64,000 nt of DNA from Scilla litardierei (GCA_030789695.1 CM061133.1:91611248-91675247), one strand, 5' to 3'; positions 21,829-31,845 are shown, counted from the stretch's first letter. Numbers and translations are program-made. Notes: a model not told the origin generated them from the letters alone.

Positions 21829-22180
21829 AACCGATCGGGTGACTTGTCACCCGATCGGTTGACGGTTAGGTCGAAATTCTTGCCGAAGAAATGCTACAGG
21901 CAAACCGATCGGTTGACTTTTCAACCGATCGGTTGGCCGCTCCACACATTTTCCCGAGAACTTAGGGCTGCTCACCCGGTCGCGTCAACCGATCGCGCTC
22001 GAACTCAACCGATCGGTTGATATTCCCCAAAAATTTCCGAGAGTTCTCCCCAGCTCACCCGGTCTGCCACCCGGTCTCTTCATAACTCAACCGATCGGGT
22101 CATATGGGGACAGATCTCGGCATGTATCTGATACATCCCAACCGATCGGGTGAGTTGTCAACCGATCGGTTGGGGCTTGT
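21829..22180 (-). repeat. Internal ACCGATCGG palindrome array of RE-5
   Basis: Same motif as in the LTRs. At 21829-21860 two 15-nt arms starting AACCGATCGGG pair perfectly around TT. Further pairs lie near 21903-21935, 22005-22020 and 22139-22172. The surrounding sequence is not an LTR copy. Confidence 0.75.
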
Positions 22181-22367
22181 TTCCTGCAAAAACCAATAGA
22201 TTTGTTTAAGTCCCCGAACTGATGTTCTCGCGGCTGATTTTATTTATAAAAATAGATAAAATAAAGTAAAAAATAACGCTAAAAAATGGGGAAAATTTTA
22301 GAACATGAGTTGCCTCCCATGAAGCGCACTTGTTTAACGTCGTTGGCTCGATGCCCGCAAGAGATGC
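22181..22367 (-). other. RE-5 post-pol box
   Basis: Non-coding. On minus it contains a CGACGTTAAACAAGTGCG...GGGAGGCAACTCA block just after the stop at 22368, resembling the sequence that follows pol in Athila/Tat elements. Its presence here supports internal loss of RT to integrase. Confidence 0.5.
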
Positions 22368-22850
22368 TCATGGTGGTTGATACGGGTGATGCTCGAATTT
22401 TGGCATCTCTTCCTCATTGGAGCTGAAGGCCCTTGGAGTAGTCAGCGGCTGGAGAAATACTTGCTCGACTACCCTCCCCTTGTTCTTGTGATCCGGGGGC
22501 TTTTCCTTCGTGTTGGCGCTTCCCGCCATCTTCTTTAGGATCCGGACCTCTTCTTTAGTGAGGTCCATGGGCTCTTTCCCCGTTCTCCTCGTAGGAGGAG
22601 CCTTGGGGAACCCGGGAGGGGTCGTTCTTGCTGCACTCGGTTTTCCAGCAGCTTCATTGTTCTTGGGGCCGTCTCCATCTTCTGAATCCCCCAAGTCATC
22701 GGGGGGGTTTCTCAGGAGAATCTCCCAGGAGCTCTCCTCAGCAGCTTTTTCCTCTTCAACCTCAAGCAAATTACACCGAGGGTCATCGGGGGGATCGGGG
22801 TGCTTCATGGACAACCCCAGATCAAACTCAACTTTTTTCTCCGCTGACAT
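22368..22850 (-). pseudogene. RE-5 protease-RT linker relic joined to the pol end
   Basis: 160 codons, shifted relative to the protease frame. The first residues (EKKVEFDLGLSMKHP) match the Athila-type linker between protease and RT. The rest is acidic and Pro-rich, includes a KEEVRILKKMAG helix and ends MPKFEHHPYQPP. No RT motif is present, so RT, RNase H and integrase were deleted here. It could still be translated if a frameshift occurred. Confidence 0.65.
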
Positions 22851-23685
22851 TCAAAGAGAGTTTTCCGTTCTTCACATCAATTAGAACGCCAGCAGTGGCC
22901 ATGAAAGGCCGTCCCAGGATAATGGGGGTGTGTGCGTCTTCAGGCATGTCCATGACTACAAAGTCCACAGGCACATGCACCCCTCTTACATTTACGGGGA
23001 GGACATCCATAATTCCCACCGGATATTTGACCGACCGATCAGCTAGTTGTAGGGTCATACCGGTGGGCTCCAAATCACTCATTCCTATCCTCCTATACAT
23101 CGACAAGGGCATCAAACTAACACTCGCTCCTAGATCGACGAGTGCACGATGAATCTTCACTGCCCCGATCGTGCAAGGAATAGAGAAGCTCCCCGGGTCC
23201 TTGAGTTTCGGCGGATTTGCCCTCTGAATAAGAGCGCTACATTCTGCCGTCGGCACTACTTTCTCCTTTCTAGACCCTCTAGTCACCAAATCTTTTAGGA
23301 ATTTTGCATAGGAGGGGATTGTTTCGATTGCTTCTAGGAAGGGGATTTGCAGGCTTAGGTCCTTGACCATGGCGAAGAACTTGCCATATTTCTCATCAAT
23401 TTTTGCCTGAGCTAACCGTTGTGGAAATGGCACAACTGGTTTGAACCCTTTCAGGCTCCCTTCCTCCTTCTTCTTCTTCTCTTCTTCAGAGACTCCCTCC
23501 GGAGTCATAGGATTTGATGACGAAGCACCGGCGTCGTTAGATTTTTCGATCGGTCTCTCAACGACCAATGGTGCTTCTGGCTTGCTAGGGGGCACTCTAG
23601 TAGGAATTTGTGTCCCGCTTCTCAGAACGATAGCGGACACATTTGCGTGCTCGTGCACGAGTGTCGATGTTTGGTTGCTCCCCTC
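22828..23685 (-). pseudogene. RE-5 protease, frame separated from gag
   Basis: Aspartic protease of Athila/Tat type: PCTIGAVKIHRALVDLGAS carries the DLGAS active site (about 23115-23165), followed by SLMPLSMYRRIGM, VMDMPEDAHTPIILGRPF and a C-terminal ATAGVLIDVKNGKLS. Upstream is a Lys/Glu-rich linker (EEEKKKKEEG). It is in a different frame from gag: a single missing base near 23685 separates them. It ends with a stop at 22828, where the linker frame takes over. It would process Gag; expression now needs a frameshift. Confidence 0.8.
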
Positions 23686-25154
23686 GGGTTCACCTTCGGT
23701 TGTGGCGGCAATTGGTTTTGTGACCTTGCAAGGTTCGCCACTTGTAACCCCAGCTGGGTTACTTGGTCCGTGAGGGTTCGCTGACCCATTTCCAGCGTTT
23801 GGTTGATCTTCTCCTGGTTGGTAATATATTGAGTCAAGAGAGACTCAACCGGAGAGACGGCCCTCTGTTGGCCATACTGCTGCTGCTGCTGGAACGGCTG
23901 CTGATTCCTGGGGGCGTAAAGTTGTTGCTGAGGTTGTTGCTGAAATGGTTGCTGCTGAAATGGTTGTTGCTGAAATGGTTGCTGCTGAATCGGGTTCTGC
24001 TGTGGCCTAGCCGGCTGATAAGTTTGTTGCTGCGGCTGCTGAGGCGGTGAGGGCTGAAATGGTGGCCGGTAACTGAAGTTTGGGTGGTTCCGGTTGTTTG
24101 GAGAGTAGGCTGGGTTGGAATTGGTCCTTGGTGGATACGGCACATTTTCCGTGGGGTTATAAAATAGTGCGCTCGCCTGATCCAACGGCGGTGAGATGTC
24201 ACCACCGTCGAATTCCCCAAAGAATTCGGACTCTACCACTGAAATTTGCTGTGTATCGGCCCCTCCGGCTCCTACCATTAGTGCAGAGATCTGGGTCGAA
24301 AGCAAGTCGAACTTGCTTGAAAGTTTGTCGACGTCCTCGACTCTGTGTATACCCCCGGATCTTGGTGTGGCTCTCTCGTCACACCACCGCTCATTGTTGG
24401 ATGCCATATTTTCCAGAATATGCCCGGCATCTTCCTCGCTCCTAGACATGAAGGAACCCCCAGCCGCGGCGTCAATAGAAGATTTCAGGTCATCCCTCAA
24501 CCCATTGTAGAACAGATTAATAATCTGCCACTTCGGAAGCTCATGGTGAGGGCATCTTCTTTGCATTTCTTTATATCTCGTCCAAGCTTCATGCAAGGAC
24601 TCGTGGCTGGCCTGGGAGAAGGAGGAGATCTCACTCCTCAACTTCATGGTCTTCCCCGGAGGAAAGAACTTCGTCAGAAAAGCGTTGGAGAGCTTCTCCC
24701 AGGTGTTGAAAGTGTTGGGGTCCTTCCCCCTTAGCCATTGCTTGGCTTTGTCTCGCAAAGAGAAGGGGAACAGCTTCAGACGGATAGCCTCTGTCGTGAC
24801 ACCATTAATCCGGAAGGTGTCACACTTCTCCAAGAAGGAGTCTAGGTGCTCGATCGGGCTCTCCATGGGTGCACCCACAAACTGGTCCTGCTGGATCCAT
24901 GTCACTAGAAACGGCTTCAGCTCAAAGCTTTGGGCCGCAATAGCTGGAGATCGGATAGCGGAAGTCGACTCGATAGATGGCATCGAGTACTTCAGCAGAG
25001 ACTTGTGAGGTGGGGTGTTCTCCTCCATGGATTTGAGATCTTCTCTTCTTCGCTTCTCGGCGGCCAAACGCCTAAGGGTGGTGTTAATCTCTAGATCGAG
25101 GGGAATCAAGTCGTCAAGACTCCTTGAACTCTGCGCATGAAAAACAACAAACAC
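23685..25154 (-). CDS. RE-5 Gag, Athila-like, about 490 residues
   Basis: ATG at 25154 on minus. The N-terminal arm holds LDLEINTTLRRLAAEKRRRE. The Retrotrans_gag capsid domain lies at about residues 95-240 (LFPFSLRDKAKQWL, FLTKFFPPGKTMKLRSEI, FYNGLRDDLKSSIDAAAGG). Then come a variable linker and a Gln/Pro-rich repeat of QQPFQ units at about 23925-24005, and a coiled segment (SLLTQYITNQEKINQTLEM). No CCHC knuckle is visible. Beyond about 23685 the frame departs from the conserved one and stops at 23622. Gag would form the particle; the capsid part is intact. Confidence 0.85.
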
Positions 25155-25307
25155 CCGTGAAGCGACAAGTGGGAAAGAAACAGATAAAATAAGAAATAAA
25201 AATAAGAAAGATAAAAAAGAAAAAGGAGAATGCGAAAATTATCGCGAGGTAGGGATGTGAGCTAGACACGAGGGTTCAAGAGATCCTAAAATAACAAGCA
25301 CGTTGCC

Positions 25308-25325
25308 TCCCCGGCAACGACGCCA
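25308..25325 (-). other. RE-5 primer-binding site (tRNA-Asp type)
   Basis: Minus-strand TGGCGTCGTTGCCGGGGA, six bases after the 5' LTR, matches the tRNA-Asp-type primer site TGGCGCCGTTGCCGGGGA except one base. Confidence 0.85.
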
Positions 25326-25331
25326 TAAACT

Positions 25332-26887
25332 TGACAGGCGCCCCGTTTACGGTATGGGCGCATTTGTTGTTTACCGCAAGTGCACGGTTAGTGTAGGGTG
25401 CGGGAATATCGAACTAAGGGAGGCGAGGTTGTGCTTGGGCCAGGTATGACCTATATCACCCCGAGGGGCGAGCTAGCCCGAATCGGTAAATGGTTGTCAC
25501 GAAAGGAAATAAAGGGTATTAACAACAAGAAAGAAAACCCGGGACTTTGGTTTCCAACCCGACGAGAGACTCTCGCCGATGCGGCCTACGGGTATGGATA
25601 GCGATCGGGATTAAGGTCTAATGGTGAGACGTTGCCTCTGAAAGTGGTACCGGCGTCCCATGGACCCGATATTCCGGTCGGTGCCCAGGATGATACACCG
25701 GACTTCCCGGATTCGATCAGTGGGCACTCCCGTGTCCATTAACACTGATCGATCCCGGGAGAACTAAGCCCGCAACGATAACTCCCAACGTCTCATCCTG
25801 CTGCTCCCGCGTGCTAGGATTCGACGTCTACGCTTTGGGTGTGAGCTATGGCTAGGGAGTCAACCGCCAAGTTTATTCCCCCTTGGCCCAACGGTCAAAG
25901 CCGGTCTTTTTCCCGCCGATGACAATGAAACACCCCGTGTAACCGTTAGAATCCTAATCCCTATCGATTTCCTAACCCTATGGACGCATCGGGAAGAGCC
26001 CCCGAAGGGGTTTACACCAAAATCCCAGATTTGGGAAACTACTCACAAAAATCCATGAAAAAGCGATCTAAATAAAAATTAACCGTTGGAATCATAATCG
26101 GACAATTGCAATGCGGAAGTAATAGAGTAGATAAGACAATACTAAAATTTGAGAAAGATCTGAAAACTTACAAAAGAGTAACAATTACAGCCGTCACAAG
26201 GAGATAAAACAGTAAAAAAATAGCAGCTCCCGTTTCTGGAACCCTAGGGGTTCTATATATAGACTTTCGCATCAACCGATCGGTTGACAAGTCAACCGAT
26301 CGGTTGATCCGTTACAAAATAATAACAGAAAACGACGAGCTTTCACCCGATCACATGAACCGGTCGGGTGAGTTCTTGAGTGACCGGTTGGATCTTGGGG
26401 CAGTCGGATGAATCGATCGGTTGGACGCCCGTGTCTTCAGCTCTCCATCTTCAGCTACAGATGAACCGATCGGGTGAGAGTCACCCGATCGGTTGGCATT
26501 TTGCTCGAGAAAATAGAGAACAGGCCCCCGCTGAACCGGTCTGTGAACCGGTCGGGTGACTTCTTTATGAGCTGCGGCAGAGACCGGGTGGTGCACGCGT
26601 GCATCACCCGATCGATTGGAGATGACCAACCGACCGGGTGAGGGGCTGAAAGATGAATTCTTTGGTGTTTGACCCCCTGGATCACGCGTGACTTCTCCCG
26701 TTGCTCCAGGGACTTGGGATATCATCGTTAAACGTCCCCTACGTGGTCAATCCCCTGCAATCATGGATAAACAAAGAAAAGTGAAAGAAAACGGGAAAAT
26801 ACACGAAAACGAATAAGAGACGACGGAAAAACACGGAGAAACACAAAAGAAAACGTGCGTGAATATACGAAATATAAACGCACGTCA
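25332..26887 (-). repeat. RE-5 5' LTR
   Basis: 1556 bp. The minus-strand TATATATAG at 26253-26262 lies downstream of the ACCGATCGG array (26265-26640). At 26273-26306 two 16-nt arms starting CAACCGATCGG pair perfectly around AA. Confidence 0.95.
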
Positions 26888-28048
26888 ACAACCGCTTCTG
26901 ATTCCGGAGTGGAAGTGGCAACACATCACTATGGATTTCGTGACTGGACTACCTCAGAGTCCGAAGCAGAATGACGCGAGTTGGGTGATCGTAGACCGAT
27001 TGACCAAATCCGCGCACTTTATTCCTTTCCGAGTAAGACAATCTACTGAGACGCTAGTGAGGAGATATATGGAGGTAAACCCCTTTTACTTTCCATTTCT
27101 ATTTCTTTTCCTAGTTTAGATAGTGATGTAACGTGAATCATGCAGGAGATCGTACGACTTCATGGAGTCCCTGTGAGTATCGTGTCGGACAGAGACACGA
27201 GGTTCTCGTCTCAGTTCTGGCAGAGTCTGCAGAAGAGTTTGGGTTCGAGTCTGAGTTTCAGCACGGCGTACCATCCGCAGACAGATGGCCAGTCCAAGAG
27301 GATGATTCAGATCTTAGAGGACATGCTAAGGGCGTGCATGTTGGACTTCCAGGGATCTTGGGAAGATCATCTCCACCATGTTAAGTTTGCCTACAATAAC
27401 AGCTTCCAGGCGAGTATTGGCATGGCACCTTTCGCCGTGCTATATGGGAAGAAATGTCGATCGCCACTGAGCTCGGATGACATTGGAGATCGGGAGCTAT
27501 TAGGACCAAAGATGATTGTGGAGGCCGTGGATGTTGTGAGGAACATACTGGAGAAGCTGAGGATTGCTCAGGACCATTTCAAGCATTGGGCAGAAGCTAA
27601 GTGGCGTCCTTTGGAGTTTCAGCCAGGTGACCATGTGTTCCTGAAGATTTCCCCGAATCGAGGAGTGATTCGCTTTGGGAAACGAGGGAAGCTGAGCCTG
27701 AGATACATTGGACCGTTTGACATTTTGGAGATGGTTGGCGAGGTAGCCTACCGCTTGGCCTTGCCGCCATCTTTGGAAGGAGTTCACGATGTCTTCCATG
27801 TGTCGCAGCTTCGTCGGTACATCAGCGATCCATCTCATGCTGTGGATTTCTCGGAGATCACCGTTCGCCCCGATCTGACGTATGACCAGCAGCCCGTGTA
27901 GATTTTGAACAGGCGTCAGAAGTCACTCCGGAACAAGACAGTCGATCTTGTTAGGGTGATGTGGCGACACGGCTCGTCAGGATAGTCTACTTGGGAGAGA
28001 GAAGATGAGATGAGAGAGCGATACACACTTTTGTTCCCTGACACGTGA
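26888..28048 (+). pseudogene. RE-2 integrase core and chromodomain (two exons)
   Basis: Resumes the integrase interrupted by RE-5. Catalytic Asp in [11 protein letters not shown] and in IVSDRDTRF; the expected catalytic Glu of DGQSE is Lys here (DGQSKRMIQ), so strand transfer should be lost. A 71-nt predicted intron (27075-27145) separates the two parts of the core. The C-terminal part has the [18 protein letters not shown] and YIGPFDILE blocks and a chromodomain ([16 protein letters not shown]) that in chromoviruses binds heterochromatin marks. TAG at 27899 precedes the chromodomain and another TAG lies in it; the family stop TGA is at 28046-28048. Confidence 0.88.
27075..27145 (+). other. 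Intron 3 in RE-2 integrase (71 nt)
   Basis: Donor GGAG/GTAAAC, pyrimidine-rich middle, acceptor ATGCAG/GAG. Contains stops, and removal keeps the integrase frame. Same position in RE-7 and RE-8. Confidence 0.7.
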
Positions 28049-28081
28049 GTGTTAGGAAATTCCGAGGGCGGAATTTTTCTT

Positions 28082-28094
28082 AAGGTGGGTAGGA
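28082..28094 (+). other. RE-2 polypurine tract
   Basis: AAGGTGGGTAGGA directly before the 3' LTR; one T interrupts the purine run seen in relatives. Confidence 0.75.
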
Positions 28095-28289
28095 TGTAAC
28101 GACTGGTTTTTATCTATGTTTTGGCTATTATATATATATATTATGGTTGTTCTCTTCCTTGTGTGTTTTCCATGTTGGACGTTCTTTGTAGCGTCCATAT
28201 CTTAGAGCTAGGTTGATCCTAGAAGCCATAGGAATCTTCCCGAAGCTTCGCGCTTCATTTCGAGACTTTTCATGCATCTTAGTTGGTTC

Positions 28290-28805
28290 AAGAAGGAGAA
28301 CCAACCGACTAGATTGCAATCTAGTCGGTCGGCGACTCTTCAGGAACCGACTAGTTCATCTTGATTATTTCAACTGAGTTACTGTTTACACTTAGTTGGT
28401 CTAAGCACATCCATCGACCGACTAGTTCCCAAACTAGTCGGTTAGAACTTGTTCTCAGACCGACTAATTCTGAGATCTTTCTGACAGCCGAGTTACTGTT
28501 TACAGTTAGTCGGTCAACGAACGACTATCGACCGACTAGTTGAGAAACTAGTCGGTTAGAGTTTCTTCTCAGACTGACTAACTCTCAGTACTTTTTGTCT
28601 ACCATATTCAACCCTTAGTCGGTCAATGAATATTCACCGACCGACTAATTTCCAAACTAGTCGGTTGACGAGCCTTCATAGACCGACTAAATCTGTCTAC
28701 CCTGTGTTGACCCTGTTCATTGTTTGCCTTTTAGTCGGTCTCAGTTGGACGACCGACCGACTAGTTCCCAAACTAGTCGGTCGATCACTCTTCACTGACC
28801 GACTA
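28290..28805 (+). repeat. ACCGACTAG/CTAGTCGGT palindrome array (RE-2 3' LTR)
   Basis: Alternating TTAGTCGGTC and GACCGACTAG words, with AACTAGTCGGT hairpin cores about every 90-110 bp, separated by spacers carrying GAGTTACTGTTTACA. Many ACCGAC (DRE/CRT core) matches. It ends 50 bp before the TATA box. Confidence 0.75.
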
Positions 28806-28853
28806 ATATGCCCAGAAACCCTAGGTTAAGTCGTAGCCGCCGCTTTTTATTTC

Positions 28854-28860
28854 TATTTAA
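28854..28860 (+). promoter_or_regulatory. TATA box of RE-2 3' LTR
   Basis: TATTTAA in TTTCTATTTAAACCC, just after the palindrome array and a CCCTAGG element. Confidence 0.55.
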
Positions 28861-29242
28861 ACCCTATACATTTTCACTTCTCCTCTCACTTTTGCTATCC
28901 GATTTTCTTCCCCAAACATCCCCCAACCTTCCTCCTACCCTTCCTCATCCTCATGTGCTCCCTCTCAACCCGCATAGCGCCGGCACCACCCCGCGAGCCG
29001 CCGGCCGACCCCAAAAACCCCCCAAATTCTCTTTTGCTCCAGTTTTCCCCTATATTCTCCATTCTCCAGATCCATTATATATCAGCTGTAGGAGATCCCT
29101 TCAGCCGCAACTTCTTCCTCGGATCGCTCTTCCGTTGCCGTGCTAAGCTCAGATTTGGCGACGGCAATCCGGATACGACGAGATCTTCTCCTACCTACAG
29201 ATGCATAGGCGTATTGATCGTCATTCTTCCGCTTCGTATACG

Positions 29243-30116
29243 GTTAGTAACCTGTCCTTAATCAACTTGTAACCCACACTGTAATTTAGAAAATCTAATA
29301 AAAATGGATTACTAGACGTTATAGGATTCCAATACAAATCCGGATTAGATCTTTCAATTCTAATTTTCTGTTTTGCCATAACAGTGACCCATCCCCGTAG
29401 AATAGCGAACTCTCGTCGACCGTCATCACCGGAACCAGGCAAGTGAAACTTGCCAACCTTGTTTAGGCCATGCTCTAGGCCATTTTCTTGCTTTAGTGTG
29501 AAAGAGACTAGACCGTGAAATGATAACGGTCTAGGCGCAATTTCCAAGTTCTAGCTTGACAACGAAGCTAGAATTGCCTTTTGTCATGCCATGTCATGCA
29601 TTTGCCTGTCACGTTTACTTTCTCTAACGGTACGCATTTTTAATTGAATATCTGCCATGCATTGCATTCTTACATGCCATTTGATTTTTATGTTGCATCG
29701 TAGCACACGCTACAAAATACTTGTACAATCCGTGTTTCTGGCTAGGCACCTGCTATACGGGCATAACCATATGCCATACTTGTTAAAAACACTTCCTGGC
29801 TTGTGATCCAGAAGCGAGCATTCTATGTTCGGGGGTAAGGCCCTGGCTCGATACACGTGGAGGGATAGGGATAAACGGTCACTTGAGCGTAAGAGTTGGC
29901 CCGTACAGCCTCTCTAGCCAAAGGGCGGAATCTTTGTGCACGACGTGCTTACTATACTTGTACTTGCCCTTGTGAATGTTCTTGCAAAACTTGACATCCA
30001 TGCCATGCCATGCTTGTACCTTACTTTACTTTACTTCACTTGTTGCACTCTTATTTTAAACTGCCATGTCATTGCATCATGCTTGAATTGCTAGGTTGCT
30101 TTTACCTTCCTTTTAG
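29243..30116 (+). other. Predicted LTR leader intron 1 (RE-2)
   Basis: Donor ATACG/GTTAGT at 29243; acceptor TACCTTCCTTTTAG at 30116; 874 nt. Contains the hairpins at 29438-29454 and 29549-29573 and GTAGC/GCTAC near 29700. Confidence 0.55.
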
Positions 30117-30126
30117 TTTCCGTGCA

Positions 30127-30145
30127 CAAAGTCTTGTAGACTTTG
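30127..30145 (+). other. Hairpin with compensatory change (RE-2)
   Basis: CAAAGTCT-TGT-AGACTTTG, 8-bp arms. In RE-3 (approximately), RE-4, RE-7, RE-8 and RE-9 the arms read CAAGTCT/AGACTTG or shorter with different loops, so pairing is kept although the bases differ. Confidence 0.6.
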
Positions 30146-30176
30146 CTGACATATGCCCCTTCTCTTTGGGTGTCGC

Positions 30177-30284
30177 ATGTTAGTTGTTGAGCCAGAGCCC
30201 GTAGCTGGGGACGACGAGTTCGTGGAGTTTGTGCCCGATTCCGTTGCTGACGTGGAGTACGAGGACACCGTTGACCAGTCCTAG
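30177..30284 (+). CDS. LTR micro-ORF, 35 codons (RE-2 3' LTR)
   Basis: Starts MLVVEPEP, ends EDTVDQS (Gly of the common DTGDQS end changed to Val). No indel relative to the 5' LTR copy at 14739. Confidence 0.6.
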   Translation: MLVVEPEPVAGDDEFVEFVPDSVADVEYEDTVDQS

Positions 30285-30620
30285 TGTTCTTTCGTCGTTT
30301 TTCCTTGTTAGTCTGTTGTTAGCTTGCGGTGAGTAGCACCATTATGTTGTTACTTTCATTGTTGGCCATGCTGGGCCTTCTCTTTTTAGACTCTTTTGTT
30401 AGTCTGGTGGCTTTTCTGGTTGTTGAAATATTATATGGACTTTGAGATTTATAATTTATTATTATTCGTCTCTTTCTATTATTGTTATCTTTGTTCCGAT
30501 TCGCATTACATGGACCTTACGTGGTTATTCCAAATGATTTACAGGCTGGAGCCTCACAGCTCCAAGCCTGAGCGGGCCTCGTCACGCCTCGCCTCCATTT
30601 TAGGGAAGCGGGTCGTGACA

Positions 30621-31324
30621 ATAGGTTTGCGAACATCACATGCTACAATTGCAATAAGAAGGGTAATTATTCAAACCATTGTCCTATCAAGAATAGGAAG
30701 AAAGAAAAGGAAACCGGGAAGGATTCCGGTTCGGCATCTTTAGAGATTGATGGTGAGTAGATCTATGCTGAAGGTAGAGATACCGAGATTTTTGCTGCAG
30801 GGATTGCAGGTGATGCCAACTTGGCGTGGCTCATGGATAGTAGATGCTCGTATCATATGACTCCTCATAGGAGTTGGTTCGCGACATACCGTTCCAAGCA
30901 AGATGGAGGCTCATTCCTCTTGGGGAACAATGCAGTGTGTAGAACTGTAGGTATTAGAACCGTTAGGATAAAGATGCATAACGGCATAGTGTGTACACTT
31001 GCCGATGTGAGGCATGTCCCAGATTTGTAGAAGAGCCTAATCTCCATAGGCGTGTTCGACAATGTCGGATGTAATTCGGTCTTCGAAAAAGACCAACTTC
31101 GAGTTTCGAAAGCAGCCATGGTTGTGATGAAGGAAAGAAAATTGGGAAAATTATATGCCCTTCAAGGTACCACGGTTGAAGGTGAAGCAGATGTAAGCAC
31201 TACAAGCGCAGTTTTCGGAGATTCGGCAAGGTTGTGTCATTACCGTTTGGGTCATCCGTGTGACAAAACGCTTGATGTACTCCGAAGAAGAAAAATAATT
31301 GAAGCCTCGAATGAGAGTGTAGAA
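30621..31324 (+). pseudogene. RE-1 gag end, protease and pre-integrase region
   Basis: CYNCNKKGNYSNHC is a copia CCHC knuckle in which the His is replaced by Asn. A TAG follows at about 30757. The protease segment reads LAWLMDSRCSYHMTPHRSWF: the active-site DSG has become DSR. A further TAG lies at 31028, then the pre-integrase segment (ARLCHYRLGHPCDKTL) up to the RE-6 insertion at 31324. Protease cannot be active. Confidence 0.85.
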
Positions 31325-31845
31325 TGTAGGAACTCGTCGCGCGAGGACGGAGGATCGAAAGAGAACTTACGTTAGCGTATGCTGCGTTGTAGTCTCTGAA
31401 CATTGCCCTCGGATTCGCCACAATGGTCAGTACTTCGTCATAGAGGATCGAAGCAGAGTTTCCACTGTCTAAATCTCTATTTAGAAGAAGAACAAAATGG
31501 AAGGGAGAAGAGGAAAAAGTTTGCCTTATGCAAAACTTATGGCATGAAGGATTAGCCTTAAAAGCCTTACCCTTGGGTCCTATTTATAGGCTTTAGGGAT
31601 AGTTATTGTATGAAATAACCATATATAAGCTTATTAGCCTATATTAGCACATTTCCTTATCCTCTTCATTATGCACTTATCAAGTGCCTTTTTGCACTTA
31701 TAAAGTGACTTTTTCCACTTATCGAGTGGTCCTTTTCATACATGAATAGGGTCCCTTCGCACATGCTTTCATGCACGCGACATCTGAGGTTCGTATACCC
31801 TCATACATCCCCTCATGGGTGTATACATGTCGTCCATATCCAACA
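31325..31845 (-). repeat. RE-6 3' LTR
   Basis: 521 bp; element-sense start TGTTGGATATGG and end GTTCCTACA. Near-identical to 59878-60398. Contains short repeats around CACTTATNAAGTG. Confidence 0.93.

Larger units (their letters stand above)
17708..26887 (-). mobile_element. RE-5, non-autonomous Athila-like element
   Basis: Two LTRs of 1556 bp (17708-19263 and 25332-26887) start TGAC and end GTCA. Flanking TSDs ACAAC are at 17703-17707 and 26888-26892. On minus: 5' LTR (right), tRNA-Asp-type primer site, gag, protease, a short linker relic, then a second promoter-like array, a small extra ORF, non-coding DNA and the 3' LTR. RT, RNase H and integrase are missing. The gag and protease style (active site LVDLGAS rather than D-S/T-G) is that of the Athila/Tat branch of gypsy. 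It is inserted in the RE-2 integrase. Confidence 0.93.
14691..30620 (+). mobile_element. RE-2, Ty3/gypsy chromodomain element, split and decayed
   Basis: Plus orientation: 3' part of the 5' LTR (14691-15183), gag, protease-RT, then integrase interrupted by RE-5, chromodomain, polypurine tract (28082-28094) and a complete 3' LTR (28095-30620). The first part of the 5' LTR lies beyond the left edge, displaced by RE-3. RNase H and most of the RT C-terminus are deleted. RE-2 interrupts gag of RE-1; the right TSD candidate is ATAGG (30621-30625). The catalytic residues of both RT and integrase are mutated, so this is an old, dead copy. Confidence 0.9.
28095..30620 (+). repeat. RE-2 3' LTR
   Basis: 2526 bp, TGTAACGACTGG...GGTCGTGACA. 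Order: CTAGTCGG palindrome array, TATA box, predicted exon 1, intron 1 with hairpins, micro-ORF, LTR end. Confidence 0.93.

Noticed and set aside
28290..28805. Regularly spaced palindromic repeats as a CRISPR array
   Set aside because: Plant nuclear retrotransposon DNA; repeats diverge, alternate in orientation, spacers are similar, and copies sit in every LTR.
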